A DNA stretch of 13,538 nucleotides from an uncultured Bacteroidota bacterium (GCA_946479535.1 CAMLGP010000019.1:1-13538); one strand, 5' to 3'. Counted from the first letter of the stretch, positions 1 through 7,018 are shown. Made by a program: numbers and translations. The notes: generated from the letters alone by a model not told the origin.

Positions 1-528
1 ACTAAGTGTATCTTTTTGCGTAAAGAGAAATGCACCAACAGTTATGAAACTGATCACAACAGCTGCTGCTGCAACACGGAACCATTTTCTTGTAACTATC
101 GAAATAACTTTCGCTTCTTTAGGCGGTTCATTATTTTTTGCAATATTTACTAAACCTTCAAAATAGTTAGCTGGAACAGTGTAAGGGTTATTTTTCTTTA
201 AACCACTTAGTAATGGGGACATCGTTTCAAGCTCTTCTTCACTTTCACTTGCCAGTACTCCTTCCATTATTTTATTCTCAAGACCATTAAAATAATTTGC
301 AGGAATTGCAAAAGGCATGTTCCGATCAATATCATTCACCAGGGGCGATAACAAAGACAACTCTTCACGTGTATCCATGGTGTCCATTGCTTTCACCAGC
401 TTCAGCATCCTGGCAGCAAAGCCATCAAAATATCCGTCAGGCACCTGATAAGTGTTTATCAGGGAAAATCCAGACAGGCTGCTCTCCAGTTCCTTCAATT
501 CATTTAATATGTTGTTTCTTGTTGACAT
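1..528 (-). CDS. Anti-sigma-like single-pass membrane protein with three PxxYFxG repeats (3' end cut by window edge)
   Basis: The frame is open from an ATG at 528 to the window edge, giving 176 visible residues without a stop. The cytoplasmic-looking N-terminal part carries three copies of a repeat centred on VPDGYFDGF (about 29-37), IPANYFNGL (75-83) and VPANYFEGL (118-126), spaced 46 and 43 residues. Copies two and three also share an upstream EEL..(L/M)SPL segment. A basic stretch (TRKWFR, 146-151) precedes one hydrophobic segment at about 152-169, so the C-terminal part, mostly outside the window, should be periplasmic. It starts 42 bp after the ECF sigma gene on the same strand, and co-transcription is likely. 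Position and topology suggest a regulator of that sigma factor, but I see no classic zinc-binding anti-sigma motif (HxxxCxxC). The role is inferred from context, and a function unrelated to the sigma factor is possible. Confidence 0.72.
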   Translation of the reverse strand, partial: MSTRNNILNELKELESSLSGFSLINTYQVPDGYFDGFAARMLKLVKAMDTMDTREELSLLSPLVNDIDRNMPFAIPANYFNGLENKIMEGVLASESEEELETMSPLLSGLKKNNPYTVPANYFEGLVNIAKNNEPPKEAKVISIVTRKWFRVAAAAVVISFITVGAFLFTQKDTLS

Positions 529-570
529 GGATACTTCTAATAATCTGAGACGGCAGTTTTTTCCAAAAGT

Positions 571-1125
571 TTAATTGTTTTTTATAAAATCCTCTATTTT
601 TTTCACCGCATGGTGGTAGCTGGCCTTTAGAGCTCCCTCACTGGTTTCCAGCACTTTACTCATCTCCTCATAAGGCATCTCGTCATAATACCTCAAATTA
701 AACACAATACGTTGTTTTTCAGGAAGTTGCTGGATTGCCAATTGGAGTTTCCACTCAAGTTTCTGAAAATCAAAATGTTCATCGGCTCTAACCTTATTGC
801 TTAGGCCTGCGTCCTCATCATTCAGGCTAACCGCCCCTCTTTTTTTCTGCTGCTCAATAAATGTCAGGGATTCATTGGTGGCAATACGGTAAAGCCAGGT
901 ATAAAGCTGGCTGTCTTCACGGAAATTCTCCAGTCCCTTCCAGACCCTGATAAAAACATTCTGCAAAACGTCATTCGCATCATCGTGGTCAACTACCATC
1001 CGGCGGATATGCCAGTATAGCTTCTCCTGGTATTTTTTGATTATGGCGGTATATGCCTTCTCTTTCGTGCCGGGGTCACGAAACTGGATCAATAATTCTG
1101 TATCCGTTGCTGCGGTTAATGACAT
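571..1125 (-). CDS. ECF-type RNA polymerase sigma factor
   Basis: This is a 184-residue sigma-70 family protein of the extracytoplasmic-function type, which redirects RNA polymerase to a small set of promoters. Region 2 spans about 25-92: the core-binding and -10-reading helices include DDANDVLQNVFIRVW at 48-62 and TWLYRIATNE at 76-85. A variable linker (about 95-125) leads to region 4 at about 130-180, with LPEKQRIVFNLRYYDEMPYE (134-153) and a helix-turn-helix ETSEGALKASYHHAVKKI that would read the -35/-33 element. The length is normal for the family. The gene is followed on the same strand by a membrane protein that may control it. A long imperfect inverted repeat lies just upstream (1131-1245). 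The target genes cannot be told from the sequence. The family call is firm; the subgroup is not determined. Confidence 0.93.
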   Translation of the reverse strand: MSLTAATDTELLIQFRDPGTKEKAYTAIIKKYQEKLYWHIRRMVVDHDDANDVLQNVFIRVWKGLENFREDSQLYTWLYRIATNESLTFIEQQKKRGAVSLNDEDAGLSNKVRADEHFDFQKLEWKLQLAIQQLPEKQRIVFNLRYYDEMPYEEMSKVLETSEGALKASYHHAVKKIEDFIKNN

Positions 1126-1130
1126 AAGAG

Positions 1131-1245
1131 AATTGGGAAACTTTGAATTTTCGAAATTGGGAAATTGATCTCAAATAAAGAAATTGATTCCAATAATGGA
1201 AACTAAACCACAATTTCCCAATTTCAAAATTGCACTTTTCCCAAT
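1131..1245. repeat. Long imperfect inverted repeat built from four ATTGGGAAA copies
   Basis: The intergenic space between the transketolase half and the sigma gene is mostly one dyad. ATTGGGAAA occurs at 1132-1140 and 1156-1164, and its reverse complement TTTCCCAAT at 1214-1222 and 1237-1245. The inner arms (1153-1167 and 1211-1225) pair perfectly over 15 bp. A 6-bp AATTTT/AAAATT helix and the outer 9-bp pair continue the stem with small bulges, leaving a 43-nt loop. On the minus strand it follows the transketolase stop directly and precedes the sigma start, so it could end the first transcript or form the leader of the second. No T-tract follows the stem. Confidence 0.75.
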
Positions 1246-1250
1246 CTTAT

Positions 1251-2213
1251 CTAATTCTTTTTACGCTGTAAAACTTTTTCAGCGGCTGCAACAATGTCTG
1301 GAGTATCCAGGCCGTATTTCTTAAGCAGGTCAGTGGGGACACCGCTTTCTCCAAAAGTATCTTTTGTTCCTACATATTCAATGGGAACCGGGAAATTCTT
1401 TGCTGCACATTGCGCAATTGCATCACCCAATCCACCAATGATATTATGCTCTTCTGCAGTAACGGCACATTTTGTTTTGCGCAGGGATTTCAATACAGCT
1501 TCCTCATCCAGTGGCTTTACTGTATGCATATTGATCACTTCCACGCTTATTCCTTTTTCCTGTAAAATGACACCTGCCTGTATGGCTAGCCATACCAGAT
1601 GTCCGCAGGCAAAAATGGTAACATCAGTGCCTTCAGAAAAATACTGCGCTTTCCCAATGGTAAAAGGCTTACCTGTTGTAAAGATGGGCCATACAGGTCT
1701 TCCAAAACGCAGGTATACCGGCCCCTGGTAATCAGCAACAGCTTCTGTTGCAGCTTTTGTTTGTGCATAATCACAGGGAACGATCACGGTCATGCCCGGT
1801 AACATTTTCATCAAACCAATATCTTCAAGGATCTGGTGAGTAGCACCATCTTCCCCCAAGGTAAGACCGGCGTGAGATGCGCATATCTTCACATTTTTTC
1901 CGCTGTAAGCTATACTCTGACGGATCTGGTCATAAACACGGCCAGTAGAGAAATTGGCGAATGTAGTGGTGAAGGGTATTTTTCCTCCTATGGTCAGGCC
2001 AGCTGCAATGCCCATCATATTAGCTTCAGCAATACCACACTGGATATAACGCTCAGGAAATTCTTTTATGAACTGGTTTAATTTCAGTGAACCGGCAAGG
2101 TCAGCTGTCAATGCCACCACATTTGCATTTTTCCGGGCTGCTTCAACAATACCATCACCAAAACCGCTACGTGTATCCTTATTACCAGTTGGTTGAATTT
2201 CCTTTAATAACAT
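1251..2213 (-). CDS. Transketolase, C-terminal half (Pyr plus C-terminal domains)
   Basis: This 320-residue protein matches only the second half of a canonical transketolase, the thiamine-diphosphate enzyme that moves two-carbon ketol units in the non-oxidative pentose phosphate pathway. The pyrimidine-binding domain covers about 10-175 and includes QCGIAEANMMGIAAGL (58-73), whose Glu63 fits the glutamate that activates the cofactor aminopyrimidine. SHAGLTLGEDGATHQ (113-127) holds two histidines expected at the active site. The C-terminal domain covers about 185-310, with EEHNIIGGLGDAIAQ (254-268). The pyrophosphate-binding half (GDG motif) is absent and is not encoded nearby: the region upstream holds a 220-bp gap and then galE. 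The N-terminal half must be elsewhere if the enzyme is active. Split transketolases occur in many bacteria and archaea. A relative acting on another sugar or forming a DXS-like enzyme is possible but less likely. Confidence 0.9.
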   Translation of the reverse strand: MLLKEIQPTGNKDTRSGFGDGIVEAARKNANVVALTADLAGSLKLNQFIKEFPERYIQCGIAEANMMGIAAGLTIGGKIPFTTTFANFSTGRVYDQIRQSIAYSGKNVKICASHAGLTLGEDGATHQILEDIGLMKMLPGMTVIVPCDYAQTKAATEAVADYQGPVYLRFGRPVWPIFTTGKPFTIGKAQYFSEGTDVTIFACGHLVWLAIQAGVILQEKGISVEVINMHTVKPLDEEAVLKSLRKTKCAVTAEEHNIIGGLGDAIAQCAAKNFPVPIEYVGTKDTFGESGVPTDLLKKYGLDTPDIVAAAEKVLQRKKN

Positions 2214-2231
2214 ATTTCAAAATTTGCAGGG

Positions 2232-2239
2232 CAAAAGTA
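2232..2239 (-). promoter_or_regulatory. Bacteroidota-type -7 box ahead of the transketolase half
   Basis: Read on the minus strand this is TACTTTTG, a full match to the TAnnTTTG -7 element known from Bacteroidota. It lies 18 bp before the ATG at 2213, which would leave a leader of about 12 nt. No clear TTTG -33 element is seen at the usual distance. If real, it means the transketolase half has its own promoter, apart from galE. Confidence 0.45.
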
Positions 2240-2285
2240 AGGGTTTCGAGGGTAAATGGAGAGGAATAGCGAGGGGATAAATTCT

Positions 2286-2409
2286 CCGTTGTTGGTGTTT
2301 CCTGTCTAATTTAAAACACCTTCTAACCTAATAGGGGCAGGGAGCACTAACAACTCATGCCCAGGAAACATTCCTTTACTTCGGTCGTTGGTCTGGAGAC
2401 CAACAACGG
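2286..2409. repeat. Nested inverted repeats in the galE-transketolase gap
   Basis: CCGTTGTTGGT (2286-2296) pairs exactly with ACCAACAACGG (2399-2409), and the adjoining GTTTCCTG (2297-2304) pairs with CAGGAAAC (2362-2369). A competing local hairpin, GTTGGTCT-GG-AGACCAAC, sits at 2387-2404. The pieces could fold as alternative structures in RNA or mark a dispersed intergenic repeat. No coding frame fits here. On the minus strand this lies just downstream of the galE stop codon, but no T-tract follows, so a simple intrinsic terminator is unlikely. Confidence 0.6.
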
Positions 2410-2434
2410 CGTAACTGCTGTAGCTGCAAAAAAT

Positions 2435-3490
2435 TTAATTGAGGTCTTTCGGCTGACTGCTAAAGATGGTACTGTCTGCCTTCAGCTTCTGTTCCCAAAG
2501 CCAGGCCGTTAGCATCATTTCATCCAGGGTGTATTTGGGATTCCAGCCTAATTTCTGCCTGGCAAGATCATTATTTGCATAGATGGCAACCACATCGCCA
2601 GCGCGGCGGGGACCGATCTCATAATTCAATTTTACATTGCTGACCTTTTCAAATGAACGGATCGCTTCCAGCACTGTAACTCCAAGTCCCGTTCCCAGGT
2701 TGAATACTTCACAACGCGCACTGGTTTTTCCCTCCATCAAATACTGAAGCGCCAGTGTGTGTGCATTGGCAATATCGCTTACATGAATGAAATCACGCAC
2801 ACAGGAGCCATCTCTGGTATCATAATCATCTCCAAATACAGTCATCCTGGGCAGAATACCTGCAGCAGTTTGTGTAATGGCTGGTACCAGGTTCTGCGGT
2901 TTGCCAATTGGCATTTCCCCAATCTGAATGCTAGGATGCGCACCAACCGGATTGAAATACCGCAAAAGAATGCTTTGTACGGGTGTGCCCTTTGAGAATT
3001 CATTGATGATCTGCTCGCCCATTTGCTTGGTATATCCGTAGGGGGATTCAGCAGGTTTGGGTGGTGTTTTTTCCGTTACAGGAATTTGATCAGGATTGCC
3101 ATAGACTGTACAGGAAGAAGAAAAAACAAAATAGGGAATATGAAATTCCTGTACACATTTAAGGATATTGATCAGGGAATTGATATTATTTTCAAAATAG
3201 GCTAGCGGTTTTTGAACCGATTCACCTACTGATTTAAAAGCTGCAAAATGAATGATCCCTTCAATATTGGTATTCTCCTGGAAGATCGCAAAGGTGTCAT
3301 CAAAATTGCAGAGATCAACCCGGTAGTTTTTTACCTTTTTACCGGTGATCTTCTCAATTCCTTCAAGAATTGCAGGATTGGAGTGACTGTTATTATCTAC
3401 TGAAATAACATCAAATCCATTTTCAATAAGGTCTACGATCGTATGGGAACCAATATAACCGCAACCGCCTGTCACAAGTATTTTTGCCAT
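2435..3490 (-). CDS. galE: UDP-glucose 4-epimerase
   Basis: The enzyme interconverts UDP-glucose and UDP-galactose (Leloir pathway, and precursor supply for surface polysaccharides) using tightly bound NAD. Counted from the ATG at 3490 it has 351 residues, close to the usual 330-350. The Rossmann motif GGCGYIGSH is at 8-16. Catalytic residues are visible as SSSCTVYG (124-131) and the Tyr151-x3-Lys155 pair in SPYGYTK. RYFNPVGAH (178-185), VRDFIHVSDIA (231-241) and EIGPRRAGDV (291-300) are typical GalE segments. An in-frame ATG five codons upstream (3505) is possible, but the downstream ATG puts the nucleotide-binding strand at the usual distance. The gene follows the Pit transporter by 48 bp on the same strand, with a small hairpin between them, so co-transcription is uncertain. 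Confidence 0.96.
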   Translation of the reverse strand: MAKILVTGGCGYIGSHTIVDLIENGFDVISVDNNSHSNPAILEGIEKITGKKVKNYRVDLCNFDDTFAIFQENTNIEGIIHFAAFKSVGESVQKPLAYFENNINSLINILKCVQEFHIPYFVFSSSCTVYGNPDQIPVTEKTPPKPAESPYGYTKQMGEQIINEFSKGTPVQSILLRYFNPVGAHPSIQIGEMPIGKPQNLVPAITQTAAGILPRMTVFGDDYDTRDGSCVRDFIHVSDIANAHTLALQYLMEGKTSARCEVFNLGTGLGVTVLEAIRSFEKVSNVKLNYEIGPRRAGDVVAIYANNDLARQKLGWNPKYTLDEMMLTAWLWEQKLKADSTIFSSQPKDLN

Positions 3491-3506
3491 AAAAATTATG
3501 TGCAAA

Positions 3507-3526
3507 ATTGCGGAATTTTTCGCAAT
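3507..3526 (-). terminator. Weak hairpin between the Pit gene and galE
   Basis: ATTGCG and CGCAAT form a 6-bp stem with an 8-nt loop. On the minus strand the stem runs into only a short TTTG, so it would be a weak or partial terminator after the Pit gene. It may instead be a chance dyad. Confidence 0.3.
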
Positions 3527-3538
3527 AGAGGTTAATGC

Positions 3539-4741
3539 TTAATGGAATAAATGGAAGATATAATAAACCAGGGCTGCCAGCAGACCGCTGATAGGTATTG
3601 TTAATACCCATGCCCACAAAAGGTTTACAGTTACACCCCAGCGTACGGCAGACAGGCGCTTGGTAGCACCCACCCCCATAATGGAACCGGTAATTGTATG
3701 TGTTGTACTTACAGGTATCTTCAGTGATTCCGTAACAAATAAAGTAATAGCTCCCGCTGTTTCAGCTGCCACACCTTCAAATGGAGTGACCTTGGTGATC
3801 CTGGTTCCCATTGTTTTTACAATCTTCCAGCCACCACTCATGGTACCTAATGCAATGGCAGTATAGCAGGCTAGCGGCACCCACCACACCATGTGATCAA
3901 GATGATATTTTGTTGGGTCAGATGCAATCAAAGCAGCCATAATGATCCCCATTACTTTCTGGGCATCGTTACCACCGTGGCCGATACTGAAGATCGCAGA
4001 TGATACCAGCTGTAATCTTTTAAACCATGCATTGGCACGGTTGGCATTCAGGGTGCTGAGATAGAGGGAGAATACAGCAATGATCAATATGATCAGGGAA
4101 AGCAGTATCCATTTAAAATTCTGAGAGTGAAAAACAACTCGCAACAAATAGGATGTATAATGTGATTTTAGTTTGGCTGGATCTGTCTCCAGGTGGGTTG
4201 CAAGGAAATAAGCCACTAAAAGGATAATAAAAGTAGAGAATACTTTCGGTCCCCATCCCTTTCGGAAAGAATTGATGAACCAGAGTGAAATAACGAATGC
4301 CATTATCATACCTAGCAGCGGCGCCAGGAAAATGAAACTTACGATTTGAATAACAGGGCCTGAATTTACCGAACCAAAACTGGCTGAGTGAGCAATGGCA
4401 GCTCCGGCAAAACCCCCAATCAAAGTGTGAGAGGAAGAAGAAGGAATTCCCATCCACCAGGTAAACAGGTTCCAGATGATCGCTGCTATTAAACCTGAAA
4501 AAATAACTCCGAGAGTAATGAATTCTGATTTTACTGTTTTGGCTATTGTATTCGCCACGCCATGATCCTTGAATATAAAGAAGGCTACAAAGTTGAAAAG
4601 CGCGGCCCACAGCACAGCCTGGAATGGTGTCAATACTTTGGTGGAGACAACCGTAGCAATGGAATTGGCAGCATCGTGGAAACCGTTAATATAATCAAAT
4701 ATCAATGCAAGCGCTATGATAACAATGAGGAACGGTGTCAT
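3539..4741 (-). CDS. Inorganic phosphate transporter, Pit/PiT family
   Basis: This 400-residue inner-membrane protein belongs to the PiT family, which moves phosphate (in bacteria usually as a metal-phosphate complex) with protons. Two PiT signature repeats are visible in opposite halves: NGFHDAANSIATVVSTK (19-35) and GHGGNDAQKVMGII (254-267). Each is followed by its second motif, GIPSSSSHTLIGG (98-110) and IPVSTTHTITGSIMGVG (342-358). About ten hydrophobic segments are spread along the chain, and a hydrophilic stretch near 181-208 separates the halves. It lies 44 bp after a DUF47 gene on the same strand, the standard pairing for this transporter group. Substrate is called from family and neighbourhood. 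Sulfate or another oxyanion is a lesser possibility. Confidence 0.95.
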   Translation of the reverse strand: MTPFLIVIIALALIFDYINGFHDAANSIATVVSTKVLTPFQAVLWAALFNFVAFFIFKDHGVANTIAKTVKSEFITLGVIFSGLIAAIIWNLFTWWMGIPSSSSHTLIGGFAGAAIAHSASFGSVNSGPVIQIVSFIFLAPLLGMIMAFVISLWFINSFRKGWGPKVFSTFIILLVAYFLATHLETDPAKLKSHYTSYLLRVVFHSQNFKWILLSLIILIIAVFSLYLSTLNANRANAWFKRLQLVSSAIFSIGHGGNDAQKVMGIIMAALIASDPTKYHLDHMVWWVPLACYTAIALGTMSGGWKIVKTMGTRITKVTPFEGVAAETAGAITLFVTESLKIPVSTTHTITGSIMGVGATKRLSAVRWGVTVNLLWAWVLTIPISGLLAALVYYIFHLFH

Positions 4742-4785
4742 ATATTTATTTCGTAATGAGAATGGTGTGGCAGGCTGCCATTCAA

Positions 4786-5433
4786 TCAGGCGTATTTGAT
4801 AATAATAGATTCAATCACATTGCTGGCATCTTCACACTTATCTGTGACGATCTCCATAACCTGGTAGATCTCTCTTTTCTTGATCACTTCTTTGGCATCA
4901 GGTTCGGTGGCAAACAGTCGCTCAATGCTCATATCAAATATATCATCTGCCTGGTTTTCGATGCTGTTGATCTTCACCAGTGCTTCAGTAATATTTCTCA
5001 TATTCTTCATATCCCTCAATTCAACCACGGCAGTGCGTACATGGTTGGCGCCCTGTTCTATAAGCTCTGCCATCTTTTGCATCCCAATATCATTGGGGTT
5101 AACGCGGTAGAAATTGATCTTTTTAGCGGATGCATATATATAGTCTGCCACATCATCCAGGGCGGTTGCCAGCAGGTGGATATCTTCCCGGTCAAAGGGG
5201 GTAATGAAATTCCGCCCCAGCTCAGTAAAGACGCTATGGGTCAGCTCATCATTGGCATGTTCCAGGTCTTCAACCTGGCTGATCAGGGAGGCGCGTTTAT
5301 CAAAGTCCGGCTCCGCTACAATATCTTTTAAGATAACACCCATTTTGGCCACGTTATCTGCCACTTTTTCAAAGAGTTCGAAGAAGACCCTGTTCTTTGG
5401 CATAAAGATCTTCAGAAAGGAATTTGTTGCCAT
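4786..5433 (-). CDS. DUF47 / PhoU-like phosphate transport regulator (Pit accessory)
   Basis: This 215-residue, soluble, mostly helical protein belongs to the DUF47 family, a relative of PhoU that is usually encoded beside Pit transporters and thought to modulate them. PhoU-like acidic motifs expected to bind metal are visible: QVEDLEHANDE (53-63), TPFDREDIHLLATALDDVAD (78-97), IENQADDIFD (158-167) and DKCEDASN (198-205). There is no signal peptide or membrane segment, so it should be cytoplasmic and act at the inner face of the transporter. It is the first gene of the DUF47-Pit pair and is transcribed away from the porin gene. The start at 5433 is the natural one, with MATNSFLKIF leading straight into the first helix. 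The family is clear, but the biochemical action of DUF47 proteins is not well defined. Confidence 0.93.
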   Translation of the reverse strand: MATNSFLKIFMPKNRVFFELFEKVADNVAKMGVILKDIVAEPDFDKRASLISQVEDLEHANDELTHSVFTELGRNFITPFDREDIHLLATALDDVADYIYASAKKINFYRVNPNDIGMQKMAELIEQGANHVRTAVVELRDMKNMRNITEALVKINSIENQADDIFDMSIERLFATEPDAKEVIKKREIYQVMEIVTDKCEDASNVIESIIIKYA

Positions 5434-5491
5434 AGCTGTTTATTTGTACCCCTATCATACCGGTTTTTGGTCCGCTGTAGGAGATTGGTTG

Positions 5492-5525
5492 CGAAATTAA
5501 GGGTAGGATCAGGAGGCCTGCCAAA
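5492..5525 (-). promoter_or_regulatory. Possible promoter of the DUF47-Pit pair
   Basis: On the minus strand, TTTG (5522-5525) and TAATTTCG (5492-5499) resemble the Bacteroidota -33 and -7 elements. The -7 box has one mismatch to TAnnTTTG, and the spacer is 22 bp, slightly long. The predicted leader is about 50 nt. No GTAACA half-sites face this direction near it. Confidence 0.33.
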
Positions 5526-5557
5526 ATAGGCAGAATTAATAATAAATTAATATACAG

Positions 5558-5585
5558 GTAAAATTAAGGTAACATTGATGTAACA
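5558..5585 (+). promoter_or_regulatory. Pho-box-like array A (three half-sites, 11-bp period) before the porin gene
   Basis: GTAAAA (5558), GTAACA (5569) and GTAACA (5580) start exactly 11 bp apart. PhoB-family regulators bind head-to-tail 7-bp half-sites spaced by 4 bp, hence period 11, and many Pho half-sites contain TGTAAC or TGTCAT. The array ends about 38 bp before the porin ATG. A -7-like box, TTATATTG, begins 12 bp after the start of the last half-site, so the array would take the place of a -33 element. The exact phase is seen directly. Control by PhoB is inferred, and no phoB gene is in the window. Confidence 0.72.
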
Positions 5586-5591
5586 AAGATT

Positions 5592-5599
5592 TTATATTG
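5592..5599 (+). promoter_or_regulatory. -7-like box of the porin promoter
   Basis: TTATATTG matches TAnnTTTG at six of eight positions. It begins 12 bp downstream of the start of the last half-site of array A, the same offset as at the TonB receptor promoter. Transcription would begin near 5606, about 18 nt before the ATG. Confidence 0.42.
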
Positions 5600-5623
5600 C
5601 GCTCCAATTTTGAATCCAGATCT

Positions 5624-6949
5624 ATGCGGGTCTCCATCATCGTTTTTTTTCTCTTTTCTACCTTCCTGTTTGTGTCTTCAGCCCATTCCCAGCGATTTCT
5701 TTCAGAGCTGGATACCTCCTTATTTATTAAGGATACAGTAAGGCCTGTTATCAAAAGGTTTGAAAATCTCCGTTTTTCAGGATATCTCCAGTCACAATTC
5801 CAGGTTATCAGTAAAGAAGGGGCAAAGACTTTTGGGGGAGGGGATTTTTCAGAACATTCCAATTCCCGCTTCATGTTGAGAAGAGCCCGTATGAAAATGG
5901 ATTACCTGGCTGTTTCACATCAGGGCCTACCCAAGGCTCTTTTTACCTTTCAGATTGATGCCACCGAGCGTTCTGTTCGCGTAAGAGATATGTTCATGCG
6001 GATCTTTGAAACCAAAAAGAACAATTTTTCGCTCACTACAGGAGTTTTTGCAAGGCCTTTTGGCTATGAGGTAAATTTGTCTTCTTCTTACCGGGAAACC
6101 CCCGAACGGGGAAGAATGTCCCAGATACTTCTTCCTTCAGAAAGAGACCTTGGAGTAATGGTTTCCTATGATCCGCAGAAAAAAGATGACCACAATCATT
6201 TTGTAAAGGACGGTCACCTGCACTTTATTAAAGTGGATGTGGGCCTATTTAATGGCCCCGGCCTATCCTCCACAACGGATTATGACAGTAAGAGGGACCT
6301 GATAGGAAGAATTACCCTGAAACCTGTACGCAAAAAACAGGTTGAATTGAGTGGAGGACTTTCAATATTATATGGGGGATGGGAGCAGCTGTCAAAATAT
6401 AAATACAGCATACAGAAATTACCATCTGGCGATAATTCATTCACTGTGGACTCCTCTCTTTCCAATATTGGCAAAACTGCACCCCGCCATTACTATGGAG
6501 CCGATCTTCAGTTAAAATGGTTCCATAACTGGGGAGTAACGGAATGGAGGGCAGAATACTGGAGGGGTAAACAGTCTGGAACCACAAAAACTACTGCCAA
6601 TCCGGAGGCTTTACCAATTGTGCCTACTTATGTACGGGATTTCAATGGAGCGTTCTTTTACTTTCTTCAGGATATAATCAACTCCAAAAACCAGTTAATG
6701 GTAAAATATGACTGGTATGATCCCAATACCAGGGTATCAGGTAAGGAAATAGGGAAACCAGGCACGAGTCTTTTTGAAGGAGATATCAAATTTTCTACTC
6801 TTGGCCTGGGGTTTGTGCGCCAGTTAACGACCAATGTCAAGCTGGTGCTGTATTACGAAATTGTTACCAACGAAAAGACCCTGTTGGCCGGCTACACAGG
6901 TGATATTAAAGATAATCTCTTCACTGCCCGCCTTCAGTTCAGGTTTTAA
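5624..6949 (+). CDS. Phosphate-selective porin O/P family outer-membrane protein
   Basis: From the ATG at 5624 the protein has 441 residues. A hydrophobic signal peptide (SIIVFFLFSTFLFVSS, about 4-19) ends near AHSQ at 20-23. The mature part shows porin O/P family features: an early strand GYLQSQFQV, then RFMLRRARMKMDY, the alternating aromatic strands of a beta-barrel, and a C-terminal TARLQFRF ending in Phe, the usual outer-membrane insertion signal. Family members OprP and OprO of Pseudomonas pass phosphate and polyphosphate. In Bacteroidota the family is broad and substrate is not certain. Here the neighbouring Pit/DUF47 genes and the Pho-like array upstream support phosphate. A TTG-started extension to 5597 is possible in frame but would put charged residues before the signal peptide and overlap the -7 box. 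The TonB receptor follows 101 bp downstream without an obvious terminator between. Confidence 0.88.
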   Translation: MRVSIIVFFLFSTFLFVSSAHSQRFLSELDTSLFIKDTVRPVIKRFENLRFSGYLQSQFQVISKEGAKTFGGGDFSEHSNSRFMLRRARMKMDYLAVSHQGLPKALFTFQIDATERSVRVRDMFMRIFETKKNNFSLTTGVFARPFGYEVNLSSSYRETPERGRMSQILLPSERDLGVMVSYDPQKKDDHNHFVKDGHLHFIKVDVGLFNGPGLSSTTDYDSKRDLIGRITLKPVRKKQVELSGGLSILYGGWEQLSKYKYSIQKLPSGDNSFTVDSSLSNIGKTAPRHYYGADLQLKWFHNWGVTEWRAEYWRGKQSGTTKTTANPEALPIVPTYVRDFNGAFFYFLQDIINSKNQLMVKYDWYDPNTRVSGKEIGKPGTSLFEGDIKFSTLGLGFVRQLTTNVKLVLYYEIVTNEKTLLAGYTGDIKDNLFTARLQFRF

Positions 6950-6957
6950 GAAGGCAG

Positions 6958-7018
6958 GTAACAATTCCGTAACATTCAAGTCACATTTCGATAACATTGG
7001 CGTAACGTGCCGATAATC
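6958..7018 (+). promoter_or_regulatory. Pho-box-like array B (six half-site positions, 11-bp period) before the TonB receptor
   Basis: Hexamers start at 6958 GTAACA, 6969 GTAACA, 6980 GTCACA, 6991 ATAACA, 7002 GTAACG and 7013 ATAATC, every one exactly 11 bp apart. The first five are strong, and the sixth overlaps the -7-like box. The array begins 8 bp after the porin stop codon and fills almost the whole gap, leaving no room for a terminator. So porin transcripts may read through while this array starts a second promoter. An in-phase run of five or six helical-repeat sites fits several tandem PhoB dimers. The repeat geometry is seen; the identity of the binding protein is inferred. Confidence 0.8.

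Noticed and set aside
297..548. 83-residue plus-strand open frame
   Set aside because: It is antisense to the repeat-bearing membrane protein, whose minus-strand frame is open over 176 codons with recognisable internal repeats. The plus frame shows no domain.
4768..4780. TGGCAGGCTGCCA dyad between DUF47 and Pit
   Set aside because: It would leave only a 4-bp hairpin with a 5-nt loop and no T-tract in a 44-bp gap. This is too weak to call a terminator or attenuator.
5597..5623. TTG-started extension of the porin
   Set aside because: It would add charged residues before the signal peptide and start inside the predicted -7 box. The ATG at 5624 gives a normal signal peptide.
6958..7018. Short CRISPR-like or satellite repeat
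   Set aside because: The repeat unit is 11 bp with a 6-bp conserved core and no spacer-sized unique segments. It sits at a promoter, which fits regulator half-sites.
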